Positions 18,117 through 29,233 of a stretch of DNA of 64,000 nucleotides are shown piece by piece. The DNA lies in assembly GCF_002904345.1 (NCBI RefSeq), contig NZ_PEIH01000005.1, positions 488,449 to 552,448 of the forward strand, in the 5' to 3' direction. A program made the position numbers and the translations under genes. Each line of letters starts with the position of its first letter. Position 1 is the first letter of the stretch. This DNA is from Bacteroidetes bacterium endosymbiont of Geopemphigus sp. GTDB lineage: Bacteria > Bacteroidota > Bacteroidia > Flavobacteriales > Blattabacteriaceae. The notes beneath the pieces were generated by a model. That model had not been told where the DNA came from. It saw nothing but the letters and a program-made list of their open reading frames with translations, and searched no databases.

Positions 18117-19415
18117 CTATTTGTTTATACGTCCTTTAAAGGACTCCCATTGAGGATAGCAGGCCGCCTCGGCAAGTTGTTCTTCGATACGCAAGAGTTG
18201 GTTATATTTAGCCATTCGGTCCGAACGAGAAGCCGAACCAGTTTTAATCTGTCCGGTATTGAATGCTACAGAAAGATCTGCGATAATATGATCTTCCGTC
18301 TCGCCTGAGCGATGAGACATAACCGCGGTATATCCAGCATGTTGAGCTTTTTTGATAGCTGCTATGGTTTCAGTAAGCGTACCTATTTGATTAACTTTTA
18401 CAAGAATAGAATTAGCTACACCTTTTTTTATGCCTTTTTCGAGAAATTTTGTATTGGTAACAAAAAGATCATCTCCTACCAATTGTACTTTTGAGCCGAT
18501 CTTCTCTGTAAGTATTTTCCATCCTTTCCAATCATTCTGATCCATACCATCTTCAATAGATTGTATAGGATATTTATCACATAAAGCAGCCAAATATTCA
18601 GTCTGCTCTTCTGAAGATCGCTTAGCGCCTTTACTTCCCTCAAAGCAAGTGTAATCATATACGCCGTTTTTATAAAACTCAGATGAAGCGCAATCAAGTG
18701 CCAACATGATCTGATTCTTAGGTTGATATCCCGATTGTTCAATAGCTTTCAAAATAGTATCTAACGCATCTTCAGTTCCTTCAAAATCAGGCGCAAAGCC
18801 ACCTTCGTCACCTACAGCGGTACTTAACTTTCTGTCATGTAATATTTTTTTAAGCTGATGAAAAATTTCTGTTCCTGCTTTTAATGCTTTAGAAAAGCTA
18901 TCAAATTTCACAGGCATAATCATGAATTCCTGAAAAGCAATAGGCGCATCGGAATGTGCACCTCCATTGACAATATTCATCATTGGCAATGGTATGGTAC
19001 AAGCATTTACACCTCCTAAATATCTATAGAGCGGTAAACCCACACTAGATGCAGCAGCTTGTGCAGCAGCTAAAGAAACACCCAGCAATGCATTTGCACC
19101 CAATTTGCTTTTATTGGGTGTGCCATCAAGATCAATCATGCGTCGATCCAGGGAAAACTGATCGAATACACAATGACCAACAAGCTCATTGGTCAATACT
19201 CCATTAACATTTCTCACTGCTTTCAACACACCCTTTCCACAATAGTCTTTTCCACCATCACGTAATTCTACCGCTTCATGTTCACCCGTGGAAGCTCCTG
19301 AAGGAACCGCCGCTCTTCCCACAATTCCCTCATCGGTAATAAGGTCGACTTCAATGGTAGGATTGCCTCTTGAATCAAAAATTTGTCTTGCATGAATGGT
19401 CTTTATAGTGCTCAT
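18117..19415 (-). CDS. eno: Enolase
   Basis: Enolase converts 2-phosphoglycerate to phosphoenolpyruvate in glycolysis. It has 432 residues, the standard length. Visible are FDSRGNPT at the N-terminus, [18 protein letters not shown], the metal ligand regions ALDCASSEF and [10 protein letters not shown], and the signature [10 protein letters not shown]. It is transcribed alone, ends in a strong terminator and, with gpmI at 41.3-42.8 kb, shows that lower glycolysis is kept. Confidence 0.98.
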   Translation of the reverse strand: MSTIKTIHARQIFDSRGNPTIEVDLITDEGIVGRAAVPSGASTGEHEAVELRDGGKDYCGKGVLKAVRNVNGVLTNELVGHCVFDQFSLDRRMIDLDGTPNKSKLGANALLGVSLAAAQAAASSVGLPLYRYLGGVNACTIPLPMMNIVNGGAHSDAPIAFQEFMIMPVKFDSFSKALKAGTEIFHQLKKILHDRKLSTAVGDEGGFAPDFEGTEDALDTILKAIEQSGYQPKNQIMLALDCASSEFYKNGVYDYTCFEGSKGAKRSSEEQTEYLAALCDKYPIQSIEDGMDQNDWKGWKILTEKIGSKVQLVGDDLFVTNTKFLEKGIKKGVANSILVKVNQIGTLTETIAAIKKAQHAGYTAVMSHRSGETEDHIIADLSVAFNTGQIKTGSASRSDRMAKYNQLLRIEEQLAEAACYPQWESFKGRINK

Positions 19416-19495
19416 TTTTAAAGTATTTTTAAATTAAAAAAGGACAGAACTATTTAAAGTCTATCCCTTTATTTTATCTTATTTGAAGTACAAAA

Positions 19496-20032
19496 TCATT
19501 CGCCTTCAGGGGATGTTTTGTGAGTGAGTTCTTTAATATGGTTCTCTGAAGGAAGAACTTTTAGTTTATCCTCAGAAGATGATGCCTGGACTGAAGATTC
19601 CATCGCATTTTTTGAGGTTCTACGACGACGAGTTGCCTTCTTTTTATATTTCTCAATATTGTAGATTTCATTGAAATCTACTAGTTCTATTAAAGCTTTT
19701 TCTGCGCCATCTCCTAGCCGAGAGCCAGTTTTGATAATACGAGTGTAGCCTCCAGGTCGCTCTGTAATTTTAGGAGCTATCTTTATGAAAAGCTCTGAAA
19801 TAACTGACTTGTCCTGAAGACAGGAAAAAACCATGCGACGGAAATGAGTGCTGTTAGTTTTGCTTTTTGTAAGAATAGGCTCTATGAAACGTTGAAGTGC
19901 CTTGGCCTTAGCTAAAGTAGTATTGATTCTTTTTTGTTCATTAATGATAAGGGAGCATGCCATATTAGATAACATAGCTTTGCGATGTGCTGCTGTTCTC
20001 TTAAGGTGATTTATTTTTCTTCCGTGTCTCAT
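19496..20032 (-). CDS. rplQ: 50S ribosomal protein L17
   Basis: L17 is a large-subunit protein near the exit tunnel. It is 178 residues: the conserved [20 protein letters not shown] start, ERPGGYTRI, and then the long Ser/Lys-rich C-terminal extension common in Bacteroidetes. It is the last gene of the alpha-operon segment, after rpoA. Confidence 0.97.
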   Translation of the reverse strand: MRHGRKINHLKRTAAHRKAMLSNMACSLIINEQKRINTTLAKAKALQRFIEPILTKSKTNSTHFRRMVFSCLQDKSVISELFIKIAPKITERPGGYTRIIKTGSRLGDGAEKALIELVDFNEIYNIEKYKKKATRRRRTSKNAMESSVQASSSEDKLKVLPSENHIKELTHKTSPEGE

Positions 20033-20042
20033 TGTAGTGGAT

Positions 20043-21035
20043 TTACTCTTTATCTAATTTATATTTTGAAAGCTCCATGCCAAGTTGTAAACTTTTCACT
20101 TCTAAAAGTTCGTTAATCTCATTCATGGTCTTAATTCCAAAATTTCTGACTTTCTTCAAATCATTTTCAGTTTTGCTAACGAGTTGACCAAGTGTAATGA
20201 TTTCAGAAGACTTCAGACAATTCTGCGCTCTTACCGAAAGTCCAAGATCTGCCAAATTTGAATTAAGCAGTTGTCTCATATGCAATGCTTCTTCATCGTA
20301 ATCTTCTGTTTTTTTCTGCTCATTACTCTCTAGAGCAATGCGCTCATCTGTAAAAAGAGCCAAATGCTGAATTAAAATATTTGAAGCTTCTGTAAGCGCA
20401 TCCTTGGGATGGATAGATCCGTCTGTTTTGATTTCCAAAGAAAGCTTTTCATAATCGGTTTTTTGCTCGAGACGGTAGTTTTCTACAGTGTATTTAACAT
20501 TTTTTATTGGCGTATATATGGCGTCAATAGCAATGGTACCCATAGGAGCTTCAGATTTTTTATTTTCTTCAGCAGGAACATAACCCCTTCCTCTATCAAT
20601 AACAAAGGTAATTGTAAAAGGAGTTAACTTTTCTTTATTGCAAATAACTAGCTCAGGATTCAGGATCTGAAATCCTGAAATAAATTTTCCAAGATCACCA
20701 GCTGTGATTCGTTCTTGCTCTTTAAAAGAAGCGTTTACTACTTCCCCTTCGCTGTTTTCAATTTGCCTTTTAAAGCGAATTTTTTTGCAGTTTAATATAA
20801 TTTCAGTGATATCTTCTACTATCCCTTTTATCGTGGAGAATTCATGATCTACCCCTCCAATTTTGACCGAGCTGATCGCAAAACCTTCCAAAGAAGAAAG
20901 AAGAATACGCCTGAGACCATTCCCTACGGTAATCCCAAAGCCTGGCTCTAAAGGCCTAAACTCGAAAGTCCCCTCACAAGCCGTAGCTCTTTTCATTATT
21001 ACTTTTTCAGGCTGTACAAAATTTAAAATCGCCAT
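20043..21035 (-). CDS. rpoA: DNA-directed RNA polymerase alpha subunit
   Basis: RpoA assembles the polymerase core and binds upstream promoter DNA and activators. It has 330 residues. The N-terminal domain carries [19 protein letters not shown], and the C-terminal domain carries [12 protein letters not shown] and the helix-hairpin-helix [12 protein letters not shown]. It lies between rpsD and rplQ, as usual for bacteria. Full length, with no truncation of the C-terminal domain despite the signs of genome decay. Confidence 0.98.
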   Translation of the reverse strand: MAILNFVQPEKVIMKRATACEGTFEFRPLEPGFGITVGNGLRRILLSSLEGFAISSVKIGGVDHEFSTIKGIVEDITEIILNCKKIRFKRQIENSEGEVVNASFKEQERITAGDLGKFISGFQILNPELVICNKEKLTPFTITFVIDRGRGYVPAEENKKSEAPMGTIAIDAIYTPIKNVKYTVENYRLEQKTDYEKLSLEIKTDGSIHPKDALTEASNILIQHLALFTDERIALESNEQKKTEDYDEEALHMRQLLNSNLADLGLSVRAQNCLKSSEIITLGQLVSKTENDLKKVRNFGIKTMNEINELLEVKSLQLGMELSKYKLDKE

Positions 21036-21062
21036 ATTATAGGATATCTGATTCTTTTTTAA

Positions 21063-21671
21063 TTATTTGGAATACCATTCAACGATGAGCTGCTCATTAA
21101 TATTTTCGGGAATATGTACTCTATCGGGTACAGATTGGAAGGTTCCACTGAGTTTTTCCTCATTCCAAACCAACCACTCAACTATGGACCTCCTGGAAGA
21201 GTTCAAAGCAGTTTGAATTGCCGGATGATTTTTTGATTTTTCGCGAATCATCACTATATCTCCAGGCTTTAGCAAATAAGAAGGAATATTCACCTTACGC
21301 TCATTTACAGTTAAATGCCCATGAGATACCAATTGACGCGCACCAGATCGAGAAGTAGAAAGACCTAGCCTGTAAACTACATTATCCAGACGCATCTCAA
21401 ATAACTGCAATAAAACCTCGCCAGTATTGCCTTTAACTCTCAAAGCATTTTCAAACATTTTTCTACACTGACGCTCTAAAACACCATAGGTGTATTTTAG
21501 TTTTTGTTTCTCAGCAAGCTGAATACCATATTCCGAACGTTTGCCACGTCTTCGGCTATTGCCATGCTGACCAGGGGTATATTTCCGGCGTTCGAAATAT
21601 TTATCTTCACCGAAGATGGCTTCTCCAAATTTACGTGCAATTTTGGTTTTAGGTCCTGTATATCTTGCCAT
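21063..21671 (-). CDS. rpsD: 30S ribosomal protein S4
   Basis: S4 starts assembly of the small-subunit body on 16S rRNA. It is 202 residues with the RNA-binding S4 domain [20 protein letters not shown] followed by [10 protein letters not shown]. The N-terminus ([15 protein letters not shown]) lacks the zinc-ligand cysteines, so it is the zinc-independent form. Confidence 0.97.
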   Translation of the reverse strand: MARYTGPKTKIARKFGEAIFGEDKYFERRKYTPGQHGNSRRRGKRSEYGIQLAEKQKLKYTYGVLERQCRKMFENALRVKGNTGEVLLQLFEMRLDNVVYRLGLSTSRSGARQLVSHGHLTVNERKVNIPSYLLKPGDIVMIREKSKNHPAIQTALNSSRRSIVEWLVWNEEKLSGTFQSVPDRVHIPENINEQLIVEWYSK

Positions 21672-21697
21672 GAAGTATATCTTTTATAATATTAAAA

Positions 21698-22081
21698 TTA
21701 AGCCCTCCTACGTTTAGGTGGACGACAGCCATTATGTGGTAAAGGAGTACGATCAGTAATGCTAACTACTGAAATAACTTTACTCAGGGAACGAATCGCA
21801 GATTCCCTGCCAATACCGCAACCATTGATGATAACATCTACTTTTCTAAGGCCTGCGTTGAATCCTTCTTCCGCAACCTTTTCTGCAGTGCGTTGGGCGG
21901 CATAAGGCGTGTTTTTCTTGGATCCCTTAAAACCCATTTGTCCTGCAGAACACGAACATATGGCATCGCCTTTGTTATTCGTCAAGGTAATGATGATATT
22001 GTTAAAAGAGGAACTTATATGTGCCTGACCCATAAAATCAACTTCAACTTTTCGTTTTTTCGTCGCTGTCGTTTTTGCCAT
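21698..22081 (-). CDS. rpsK: 30S ribosomal protein S11
   Basis: S11 forms part of the platform and contacts mRNA near the Shine-Dalgarno region. It is 127 residues, with [23 protein letters not shown] and the conserved basic tail [12 protein letters not shown]. It lies 23 bases downstream of rpsM. Confidence 0.97.
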   Translation of the reverse strand: MAKTTATKKRKVEVDFMGQAHISSSFNNIIITLTNNKGDAICSCSAGQMGFKGSKKNTPYAAQRTAEKVAEEGFNAGLRKVDVIINGCGIGRESAIRSLSKVISVVSITDRTPLPHNGCRPPKRRRA

Positions 22082-22103
22082 GTTTTTTTACTTATCTATG
22101 ATT

Positions 22104-22481
22104 TTACTTAGTAGCTTTTTTCTTATTTGCCACTGTCTTTTTTCTGCCTTTCCTAGTACGTGCGTTATTCTTAGTTTTTTGCCCTCTAAGTGGTAATCCA
22201 ACCCTATGACGAATACCCCTGTAGCAACCTATATCCATCAGACGCTTGATATTAAGTTGATATTCTGAGCGGAGTTCTCCTTCGGTTTTTATGTTTTCAA
22301 GAATAGCTTTACGTATATTATTGATCTCTTCATCAGTCCAGTCGCTTACTTTCTTATCCTGAATTACACCAGCTTGTGAAAGCACCTTTGCGGCTGTACT
22401 TTTTCCCATTCCATATATATAAGTGAGCCCTATAACACCTCTTTTATTTTTCGGCAGATCTACGCCTGAAATTCTTGCCAT
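22104..22481 (-). CDS. rpsM: 30S ribosomal protein S13
   Basis: S13 sits in the head of the small subunit and contacts the P-site tRNA and L5. It is 125 residues: ARISGVDLP start, [11 protein letters not shown], and the C-terminal [15 protein letters not shown] with NARTRKG that reaches the tRNA. Confidence 0.97.
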   Translation of the reverse strand: MARISGVDLPKNKRGVIGLTYIYGMGKSTAAKVLSQAGVIQDKKVSDWTDEEINNIRKAILENIKTEGELRSEYQLNIKRLMDIGCYRGIRHRVGLPLRGQKTKNNARTRKGRKKTVANKKKATK

Positions 22482-22484
22482 ATA

Positions 22485-22601
22485 TTATGCCTGTCTTTGT
22501 TTAAACTTAGGATTTTTTTTGTCAATGACAAACAGACGTCCTTTACGTCTGACGATCTTGGAGTCCGTGCCTCTCTTTTTTAAAGATGTTCTTACCTTCA
22601 T
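22485..22601 (-). CDS. rpmJ: 50S ribosomal protein L36 (zinc-free form)
   Basis: This 38-residue gene lies between infA and rpsM. It starts with [13 protein letters not shown] and ends [10 protein letters not shown], the invariant L36 end. The four positions that bind zinc in the classic form (three Cys and one His) are not Cys or His here, so it is the C-minus variant. It is too short for most gene finders but unmistakable by sequence and position. Confidence 0.96.
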   Translation of the reverse strand: MKVRTSLKKRGTDSKIVRRKGRLFVIDKKNPKFKQRQA

Positions 22602-22611
22602 TGTAATATAC

Positions 22612-22851
22612 TTAATATCTATAAACTACTCTGCCTTGATTCCAATCATAAGGGGAGATCTCCGTACGGACTTTATCTCCTGGAAGGATTTTAATATAAT
22701 TTTTTCTGATTTTTCCGGATATATGCGCATTGATAATGTGTCCGTTTTCCAGCTCGGCACGAAATCTCGCGTTAGGCAAAGCCTCGATAATTATAGCATC
22801 TTTCTCTATAAAACCTTGTTTTTTTTTATTCTCTATTTGCTTTTTAGACAT
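22612..22851 (-). CDS. infA: Translation initiation factor IF-1
   Basis: IF-1 occupies the A site during initiation. It is 79 residues with an S1-type OB fold: [36 protein letters not shown] and [14 protein letters not shown]. The N-terminus is a few Lys/Gln residues longer than average. It is placed between secY and rpmJ, as usual in this phylum. Confidence 0.97.
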   Translation of the reverse strand: MSKKQIENKKKQGFIEKDAIIIEALPNARFRAELENGHIINAHISGKIRKNYIKILPGDKVRTEISPYDWNQGRVVYRY

Positions 22852-22860
22852 AATTTAAAT

Positions 22861-24243
22861 TCATTTTTTAATGGCTCTTTTACCTTGCATTAGACCGTCG
22901 TAATGGCGATTGAGCAAATAAGCGTTGATTTGCTGAGCTGTATCAAGTACTACTCCAACAATAATCAGCAATGAAGTTCCTCCATAGAAAAGTGCAAAAC
23001 CTTGAGTTACTCCAAATTTTATCGTAACAGAAGGAAGAATAGCTATAATAGCCAATAAAATTGATCCAGGAAGTGTAATTCTGGATAGAATATTATCCAG
23101 AAAATCAGCTGTATCTTTTCCAGGCTTTATTTTTGGAATATGTGCTTCGTTTCTCTTTAGATCATCCGCCATTTGATTTACAGGAATAGTAATTGCCGTA
23201 TAAAAAAATGTAAACAATATAATAAGAGTGGCAAATACAAGATTATACCAAAAACCATAAATATCTTCAAAAACTTTCCCAAACGTTTGTAATTTTTCAT
23301 TTCCAACGTAGGTAAGTAAACCTGCAGGCAATAACATGATAGCCTGTGCAAATATAATTGGCATTACTCCTGCTGCCGTAACTTTCAGAGGGATATACTG
23401 ACGAGCTGATTGTTTAACAGATCTGATATAATTACTAGTATTTCCTTGTGTGTGACGTACATATTGTAGAGGAACCTTTCTAACCGCTTGAATAATCAAT
23501 ATGGAAAATAAAATGACGAGCAGCCAGACCATGGATTCGAGAAACAAAAAAATCAAACCACCATTTCCTACTTCCAGACGATTACGTATCTCCATAATTA
23601 TAGACTCGGGAAAGCGCGCTATAATACCTGCCATAATGATCAATGAAATACCATTGCCTATTCCCTTATCGGTAATTTTCTCCCCAAGCCATAAAGAAAA
23701 CAAAGTACCTACAGTTAACAATAAAACAGATATTGCCCAAAAAAGAACTCGTCCACCTGAAGTGGTAATATCCAGCAAATAAGCCTGAGGAACAGAAGAG
23801 AAGGGCAAAAATTTTGTAGTGAGCATGGTAAGATAAGCAGGTGCCTGAACCATACATATTCCAATGGTCAACCAGCGAGTAATACGATTTATCTGTTTGC
23901 GACCACTTTCTCCTTCTTTCTGGATTTTTTGCAAATAAGGCAAGGCAAGGCACATAAGCTGTACGACAATAGAAGCGGAAATATAAGGCATAATACCAAG
24001 CGCCAGAATGGAGGCACGATTAAAAGCACCTCCTGTAAAAGAGGAAAGAATTTGCATGAGACCTTTTGCGCCAGGATTCACCTTGTCTATGAAATTACTG
24101 ATCTCTTGAGGGTCGATTCCCGCTAAAGGCACATAAGCGCCAAAACGATAAACCAACAGAAGAAAAAGCGTAATACTTATTTTTCGCCGCAGCTCTTCTG
24201 TCTTCCAGATATTTTTAATTGTATTTAAAAATTGGTTCATCAA
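22861..24243 (-). CDS. secY: Protein translocase subunit SecY
   Basis: SecY forms the channel of the Sec translocon in the inner membrane. It is 460 residues with about ten transmembrane helices. The conserved start (RISITLFLLLVYRFGAYVPL and AGID) and the plug-region text GGAFNRASILALGIMPYISA are visible, with the cytoplasmic loop RKVPLQY and NRHYDGLM near the end. It sits between rplO and infA. The second MMN start codon choice changes only one residue. Confidence 0.97.
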   Translation of the reverse strand: MMNQFLNTIKNIWKTEELRRKISITLFLLLVYRFGAYVPLAGIDPQEISNFIDKVNPGAKGLMQILSSFTGGAFNRASILALGIMPYISASIVVQLMCLALPYLQKIQKEGESGRKQINRITRWLTIGICMVQAPAYLTMLTTKFLPFSSVPQAYLLDITTSGGRVLFWAISVLLLTVGTLFSLWLGEKITDKGIGNGISLIIMAGIIARFPESIIMEIRNRLEVGNGGLIFLFLESMVWLLVILFSILIIQAVRKVPLQYVRHTQGNTSNYIRSVKQSARQYIPLKVTAAGVMPIIFAQAIMLLPAGLLTYVGNEKLQTFGKVFEDIYGFWYNLVFATLIILFTFFYTAITIPVNQMADDLKRNEAHIPKIKPGKDTADFLDNILSRITLPGSILLAIIAILPSVTIKFGVTQGFALFYGGTSLLIIVGVVLDTAQQINAYLLNRHYDGLMQGKRAIKK

Positions 24244-24252
24244 AAAGAACTT

Positions 24253-24711
24253 TTACAGGGAAATGATTTCGCCACCTGCTTTTTGTATCGCTTTCGTAGC
24301 AGCTTTACTAAATTTATGAGCTGAAATCTTCAGTTTTGAGGTTAATTTACCACGACCCAAAATCTTAACTAAATCATTATTAGATACCAAGCCGGATTTT
24401 TGGAGAATTTCTAAATTCACCTCATTCTGAATTTTACCTTTTTCTGCTAAAGCTTGTAAAACGTCGATATTAACACTGGTATAAGATTTTCGATGAATAT
24501 TTTTGAAGCCGAATTTAGGAACGCGACGTTGTAAGGGCATTTGACCACCTTCAAATCCTAATTTCGCGGAATTTCCCGAACGAGATTTCGCGCCTTTATG
24601 CCCTCTGGTTGAAGTACCCCCTTTGCCAGAAGCTTGCCCCCTGCCGAGGCGTTTTCGATTTTGTACAGAACCAACTGCAGGCTTTAGATTTTCTAATCTC
24701 ATTTTTTTCAA
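24253..24711 (-). CDS. rplO: 50S ribosomal protein L15
   Basis: L15 is a late-assembling large-subunit protein. It is 152 residues with the glycine-rich RNA-binding start RLGRGQASGKGGTSTRGHKG and GFEGGQMPLQRRVPKFGF. Its start overlaps the rpmD stop by four bases, so translation is coupled. Confidence 0.97.
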   Translation of the reverse strand: MKKMRLENLKPAVGSVQNRKRLGRGQASGKGGTSTRGHKGAKSRSGNSAKLGFEGGQMPLQRRVPKFGFKNIHRKSYTSVNIDVLQALAEKGKIQNEVNLEILQKSGLVSNNDLVKILGRGKLTSKLKISAHKFSKAATKAIQKAGGEIISL

Positions 24712-24899
24712 ATTTCCTCTACTTGCACAAGATGCTTTATTTTACGTATCATCCCAAGTATTTGTGGAGTAGGTATATGCTCAACTTGATGATTAATTCT
24801 TCTCAATCCTAAAGCCTTAAGCGTTAATTTTTGCTTTCTAGGACATTTGATTATACTTTTTAATTGCCTAATGTTAATCTTAGCAGAGGTCTTATTCAT
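24708..24899 (-). CDS. rpmD: 50S ribosomal protein L30
   Basis: It is a 63-residue protein. INIRQLKSIIKCPRKQKLTL and ALGLRRINHQVEH match the L30 signature, and the family is often missing in reduced genomes. Here it is intact between rpsE and rplO. Confidence 0.95.
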   Translation of the reverse strand: MNKTSAKINIRQLKSIIKCPRKQKLTLKALGLRRINHQVEHIPTPQILGMIRKIKHLVQVEEI

Positions 24900-24902
24900 G
24901 AT

Positions 24903-25427
24903 CTAACCTTTAAAAATTTTCTGCATACTTATACCTCTTTCCTTGGCCACACTCTTTAAATCACGCATACTTAAGAGAGCCTTAAAGGTTGCCTTGACCA
25001 CATTATGAGCATTTGAAGAGCCTTTAGACTTGGAAAGCACATTACGAATACCAGCTACCTCCAAAACAGCACGTACAGCGCCTCCTGCAATCACACCAGT
25101 ACCTTGAGAGGCGGGTCTCATAAACACACAGGCACCTGAATAACGTGCCTCTTGCTCATGTGGAATACTTCCATTGAAGGTAGGTATTCTGAGGAGTTTT
25201 TTTTTAGCGTCTTCTTCCGCTTTTGAGATGGCTTCAGAAAGATCTTTTGATTTTCCAGATCCATACCCGACTACCCCTGTTTCATTTCCAACCACTACAA
25301 GAGCTCGATAACTAAAATCTCTCCCTCCTTTGGTAACTTTAACTACTCTATCCACACCAATGAGCTTGGAAATTTTTTTTTCCAGCGCAGTAGGCTTAAC
25401 TTTTTCTATATTTTTATACCTCAACAT
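24903..25427 (-). CDS. rpsE: 30S ribosomal protein S5
   Basis: S5 lies at the mRNA entry channel and affects decoding accuracy. It is 174 residues: [20 protein letters not shown] and VVVG, GYGSGKS, then the C-terminal [19 protein letters not shown]. No ambiguity or damage is seen. Confidence 0.97.
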   Translation of the reverse strand: MLRYKNIEKVKPTALEKKISKLIGVDRVVKVTKGGRDFSYRALVVVGNETGVVGYGSGKSKDLSEAISKAEEDAKKKLLRIPTFNGSIPHEQEARYSGACVFMRPASQGTGVIAGGAVRAVLEVAGIRNVLSKSKGSSNAHNVVKATFKALLSMRDLKSVAKERGISMQKIFKG

Positions 25428-25445
25428 AATTTATTCGTAATACGC

Positions 25446-25796
25446 TCAGAACTCCAATCCCGCTTCTCTGGCCGCCTCAGCTAAAGCCTTTATTCTACCA
25501 TGATAAAGGTAACCATTACGATCAAAGATTACACGCTTTATCCCTGCTTTGGAAGCTTTTTCACCTAGTTTTTTACCCACTAATGTAGCTTTTTCAGACT
25601 TATTTGCTTTTATCTTTAAATCCTTCTCCTCACTCGCAGATGAAATAAGCGTAAGACCATTAGCATCATCAATCACTTGAGCAAAAATTCCTTTATTACT
25701 TCTGTATACTGATAATCGTGGTCTCTCAGGGGTGCCAAAAATTTTCTTTCGCACACTTTGTTTGATCTTCTTTCTTCTTTTGCTTTTTACATTCAT
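25446..25796 (-). CDS. rplR: 50S ribosomal protein L18
   Basis: L18 binds 5S rRNA together with L5. It is 116 residues with [30 protein letters not shown] and the end [20 protein letters not shown], all typical. It lies between rplF and rpsE. Confidence 0.97.
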   Translation of the reverse strand: MNVKSKRRKKIKQSVRKKIFGTPERPRLSVYRSNKGIFAQVIDDANGLTLISSASEEKDLKIKANKSEKATLVGKKLGEKASKAGIKRVIFDRNGYLYHGRIKALAEAAREAGLEF

Positions 25797-25806
25797 TTTG
25801 ATGGAT

Positions 25807-26355
25807 TTAAGCGGATTTTCCTGCTTTCCTTCGTATATATTCTCCTACGTATCTTACACCTTTACCTTTATAAGGCTCAGGCTTTCTAAAAGAACGAATC
25901 TTTGCAGCGACCATGCCGATCAATTGCTTGTCATAAGATCTAAGAATGATCAAAGGATTTTTTCCTTTCTCAGCTTTGGTTTCAAGTTTAATTTCTAAAG
26001 GCAATTCCATCACAATGTTATGAGAAAATCCCAAAGTCATTTCCAGAATCTGGCCCTGAGCAGTAGCCCTGTATCCCACACCTACTAACTCTAACTCTTT
26101 AGTAAATCCCTGATTTACTCCTATAATCATGTTATTAATAAGCGATCGGTAAAGACCATGCATAGCCTTATCTTGTTTACTCTCAGAAACTCTCTTGAGC
26201 AAAATCTGGTCCTGATTCAATTCCAAATTGATCCTTGGAGATAATTGTTGAGACAATTCTCCCAAGGGTCCTTTAATTCTTACTATATCATCTTTCAAAT
26301 CCACAACGACTCCCGGATGTGGTATAGGAACAGGTAATTTTCCGATTCTTGACAT
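25807..26355 (-). CDS. rplF: 50S ribosomal protein L6
   Basis: L6 sits at the base of the stalk near the factor-binding site. It is 182 residues built of two similar domains, with [10 protein letters not shown] at the start, [10 protein letters not shown] and the signature [21 protein letters not shown] near the end. Confidence 0.97.
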   Translation of the reverse strand: MSRIGKLPVPIPHPGVVVDLKDDIVRIKGPLGELSQQLSPRINLELNQDQILLKRVSESKQDKAMHGLYRSLINNMIIGVNQGFTKELELVGVGYRATAQGQILEMTLGFSHNIVMELPLEIKLETKAEKGKNPLIILRSYDKQLIGMVAAKIRSFRKPEPYKGKGVRYVGEYIRRKAGKSA

Positions 26356-26365
26356 AAATCAATTT

Positions 26366-26767
26366 TTAATATACATGACAAACAACTTCACCACCAATGT
26401 TTTTTTCACGAGCCTGTTTATCTGTCATCACCCCTTGAGAGGTGGAAATAATTGCAATTCCCAGACCATTCAAAATACGTGGTAAAGTATCAGCTGAGCT
26501 GTATTTTCTTAAGCCAGGCCTGCTTAAACGCTTGATAGATTTGATAATCGGTTTACGTGTTCTACGGTCATACTTCAAAGCGATTTTAATTCTTCCCTGA
26601 GGAAAATCAGTTTCCTCAAATTTGTAACATAAAATATACCCCTGATCAAATAGTATTTTAGTGATTTCTTTTTTAAATCTTGAAGAAGGAATATCTACTA
26701 CACGATGACCAGCGCTTGAAGCGTTGCGGATACGTGTCAAAAAATCAGCTATAGTGTCTGTATACAT
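26366..26767 (-). CDS. rpsH: 30S ribosomal protein S8
   Basis: S8 organises the central domain of 16S rRNA and in many bacteria represses the spc operon. It is 133 residues, with DTIADFLTRIRNA, and the C-terminal STSQGVMTDKQAREKNIGGE signature. Confidence 0.97.
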   Translation of the reverse strand: MYTDTIADFLTRIRNASSAGHRVVDIPSSRFKKEITKILFDQGYILCYKFEETDFPQGRIKIALKYDRRTRKPIIKSIKRLSRPGLRKYSSADTLPRILNGLGIAIISTSQGVMTDKQAREKNIGGEVVCHVY

Positions 26768-26789
26768 AGTTATAAAATTGTAAAAAAGC

Positions 26790-27059
26790 TTACCAGCTAG
26801 ATTTTTTCAAACCAGGGATTAAACCAAAACTTACGAGCTCTCTGAAAGAAACACGAGAAATACCAAATCGTCGTATATATCCTCTTGGACGTCCCGTAAG
26901 CTTACAACGATTGTGTAAACGAACAGGTGAGGAATTTTTAGGAAGCTTTTGGAGCGATTCATAATCGCCCGCTTCCTTAAGTTGGTTGCGCTTTTTAGCG
27001 TATTTTTTACATAATTCTTGGCGCTTCTTCTCACGCGCCTTCATAGATTCTTTAGCCAT
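26790..27059 (-). CDS. rpsN: 30S ribosomal protein S14 (C-minus form)
   Basis: It is an 89-residue S14 that carries only one Cys in [18 protein letters not shown], so it is the long zinc-independent type. [21 protein letters not shown] closes it. It lies between rplE and rpsH. Confidence 0.97.
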   Translation of the reverse strand: MAKESMKAREKKRQELCKKYAKKRNQLKEAGDYESLQKLPKNSSPVRLHNRCKLTGRPRGYIRRFGISRVSFRELVSFGLIPGLKKSSW

Positions 27060-27062
27060 GTA

Positions 27063-27611
27063 TCAATTCTTTTTAAAAGGCAACCCGAGATGCCTCAGCA
27101 ATGAAAGCGCTTCTTTATCACTCTTGGACGAGGTAACAAAAGTAATGTCCATTCCAGAAATTTTCTTAATCTTATCAATGGAGATCTCTGGAAATATAAT
27201 TTGCTCTGAAATCCCCATGTTATAATTACCACGGCCATCAAAACCTTTGGGATTAATTCCGTTGAAATCCCGAACCCTTGGCAAAGCTGCCGTGATTAGA
27301 CGATCGAGGAATTCAAACATTATATCTCTTCGCAAAGTCACTTTAACACCGATAGGCATGTCCTTGCGTAATTTAAAACCAGCCTCATCACGTTTAGAAA
27401 GACAAGGTACCGCTTTTTGACCGGAAATAGCGCTCATTTCCTGAATAGCATATTCTACAATTTTTTTATCAGCTACAGCAGAACCAAGGCCCTGACTTAA
27501 TACAATTTTTTTAAGTCGAGGAATTTGCATGGAAGAAGAATATTTAAACTCTTCTATTAAAGCCGGCACTTTATCCTTATATAAATTTTTTATTCTCGGC
27601 GAGTAAACCAT
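27063..27611 (-). CDS. rplE: 50S ribosomal protein L5
   Basis: L5 binds 5S rRNA and contacts S13 across the subunit interface. It is 182 residues with [33 protein letters not shown] and [19 protein letters not shown] followed by IDITFVT-like text. Confidence 0.97.
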   Translation of the reverse strand: MVYSPRIKNLYKDKVPALIEEFKYSSSMQIPRLKKIVLSQGLGSAVADKKIVEYAIQEMSAISGQKAVPCLSKRDEAGFKLRKDMPIGVKVTLRRDIMFEFLDRLITAALPRVRDFNGINPKGFDGRGNYNMGISEQIIFPEISIDKIKKISGMDITFVTSSKSDKEALSLLRHLGLPFKKN

Positions 27612-27625
27612 CTTTTTTATTTTTC

Positions 27626-27937
27626 TTATGACAATACTTTTCCGGAGCGTTTAGCTATACGGAACTTTTTGCCTTCTTTTATCTGAAAACCTATACGTGT
27701 GGGCCTACTACTATCTGGATCCAGAATAGCAATTTTTGATAAATCAATCGGAGTCTCCTTTTCGAGGATCCCACCCTGGGGATTTTGAGCATTAGGTTTG
27801 GTATGTTTTTTAATGAGGTTGACTCCTTTTACAAAAGCCTTATTTTTTTTAGGTAAAACACTAACCACTTCACCCTTCGATCCTTTATAGTTTCCACTTA
27901 AAACTATCACCTGGTCTCCTTTTTTTATCTTTATCAT
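27626..27937 (-). CDS. rplX: 50S ribosomal protein L24
   Basis: L24 starts large-subunit assembly and sits at the exit tunnel. It is 103 residues with a KOW motif ([20 protein letters not shown]) and the [11 protein letters not shown] segment. Confidence 0.97.
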   Translation of the reverse strand: MIKIKKGDQVIVLSGNYKGSKGEVVSVLPKKNKAFVKGVNLIKKHTKPNAQNPQGGILEKETPIDLSKIAILDPDSSRPTRIGFQIKEGKKFRIAKRSGKVLS

Positions 27938-27949
27938 GATATCAAATAA

Positions 27950-28318
27950 TTAAAGTACCTCAGGTGCGAGTGAAATGATTTTCATGTACTCCTTATCTCT
28001 AAGCTCTCTAGGAACAGGACCAAAAATACGAGTACCTCTGACCTCTCCTGTAGCACTGATGAGGACACAAGCATTGTCATCAAACGATATATAGGAGCCA
28101 TCTTTACGTCGGATTTGTTTTTTAGTACGTACAACAACTGCCTTAGATACCTGTCCTTTCTTAACGTTCCCTGAAGGAATCGCCTCTTTCACAGTTACTA
28201 CTATTTGATCACCTACCGAAGCATAGCGTTTTCTGGTACCACCAAGTATGCGGATGAGCAGCACCTCTCGGGCACCTGTATTATCTGCCACTTTAAGTCT
28301 AGATTCTTGCTGTAACAT
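27950..28318 (-). CDS. rplN: 50S ribosomal protein L14
   Basis: L14 lies at the subunit interface and is the docking site of the silencing factor RsfS, whose gene at 56 kb is damaged. It is 122 residues with the signature [18 protein letters not shown] and [13 protein letters not shown]. Confidence 0.98.
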   Translation of the reverse strand: MLQQESRLKVADNTGAREVLLIRILGGTRKRYASVGDQIVVTVKEAIPSGNVKKGQVSKAVVVRTKKQIRRKDGSYISFDDNACVLISATGEVRGTRIFGPVPRELRDKEYMKIISLAPEVL

Positions 28319-28322
28319 ATTT

Positions 28323-28577
28323 CTATTTTGCTCTTTCTATTATCTCAACCAATCTCCAACGCTTGCTTTTGCTCAAGGGACGTGTTTCCATCAACTTAAC
28401 AATATCACCTTCATTGCAGCTGTTTTGCTCATCATGTGCTGCATATTTTTTTCTTCTCGATACAGCCTTTCCATAGGAAGGATGCTTAACTCGCTTATTT
28501 TCCGTTACTATAATGGTTTTATCCATCTTATTACTTGTAACAATACCTGTTTTTTCTTTTCTTAAAGTCCTTTTCAT
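28323..28577 (-). CDS. rpsQ: 30S ribosomal protein S17
   Basis: S17 is an early assembly protein of the small subunit. It is 84 residues, with [19 protein letters not shown] and [16 protein letters not shown], typical of the OB-fold S17. Confidence 0.97.
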   Translation of the reverse strand: MKRTLRKEKTGIVTSNKMDKTIIVTENKRVKHPSYGKAVSRRKKYAAHDEQNSCNEGDIVKLMETRPLSKSKRWRLVEIIERAK

Positions 28578-28587
28578 AAAAACATAA

Positions 28588-28788
28588 TCATTGAGCGGCT
28601 TCTTCTAATTTTTGCTGAAGTACAGTAGATATACGAGCTATAAGCCTTCTGTTATTTCTAAGTTTTATTGGATTTTGCAATGAAGAGACTTTGTGGCTAA
28701 ATTTTGCACGTTCGTATTCAGTGGTCTGATTTTTCAATTTTTGTCTAATTTCTTCTATCGATAGATTCCTTATATCAGTTATTTTCAT
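28588..28788 (-). CDS. rpmC: 50S ribosomal protein L29
   Basis: L29 is a tunnel-exit protein that contacts signal-recognition particle and trigger factor. The start is set at the second Met ([14 protein letters not shown], 66 residues) because bacterial L29 normally begins there. An in-frame ATG five codons upstream at 28803 would overlap rpl[13 protein letters not shown] is the conserved C-terminal helix. Confidence 0.94.
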   Translation of the reverse strand: MKITDIRNLSIEEIRQKLKNQTTEYERAKFSHKVSSLQNPIKLRNNRRLIARISTVLQQKLEEAAQ

Positions 28789-28799
28789 TCTATAAAAAA

Positions 28800-29222
28800 T
28801 CAATTTTTTAAAAAATCATTTGCCACGACAAACCTTGTTTTCACAGGTAATTTTTGAGCAGCAAGACGCAATGCTTCTTTAGCCACTTCTAAAGACACTT
28901 CACTGAGTTCAAAAAGAATTCGACCGGGCTTTACAGGGGCTGCCCAAAATTCCACCGCTCCTTTACCTTTTCCCATACGCACTTCTTGAGGTTTTCTGGT
29001 AAGAGGTTTATCAGGATAAATATTAATCCATAATTGCCCTTCTCTTTTCATATAACGCGTGGCGGCGACACGCGCCGCCTCAATTTGACGAGCTGTTATA
29101 AAACTTGACTTTAGAGTTTTTATACCGAAGGTACCGAAAGAAAGACTATAACCTCTGGTAGCATTTCCTTTCATACGCCCTTTCTGCTGCTTTCTATATT
29201 TGGTTTTTTTAGGCTGTAACAT
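28800..29222 (-). CDS. rplP: 50S ribosomal protein L16
   Basis: L16 contacts A-site tRNA near the peptidyl transferase centre. It is 140 residues with [19 protein letters not shown], the basic [20 protein letters not shown] and [14 protein letters not shown], all typical. Confidence 0.97.
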   Translation of the reverse strand: MLQPKKTKYRKQQKGRMKGNATRGYSLSFGTFGIKTLKSSFITARQIEAARVAATRYMKREGQLWINIYPDKPLTRKPQEVRMGKGKGAVEFWAAPVKPGRILFELSEVSLEVAKEALRLAAQKLPVKTRFVVANDFLKN

Positions 29223-29233
29223 GAGTTATACAA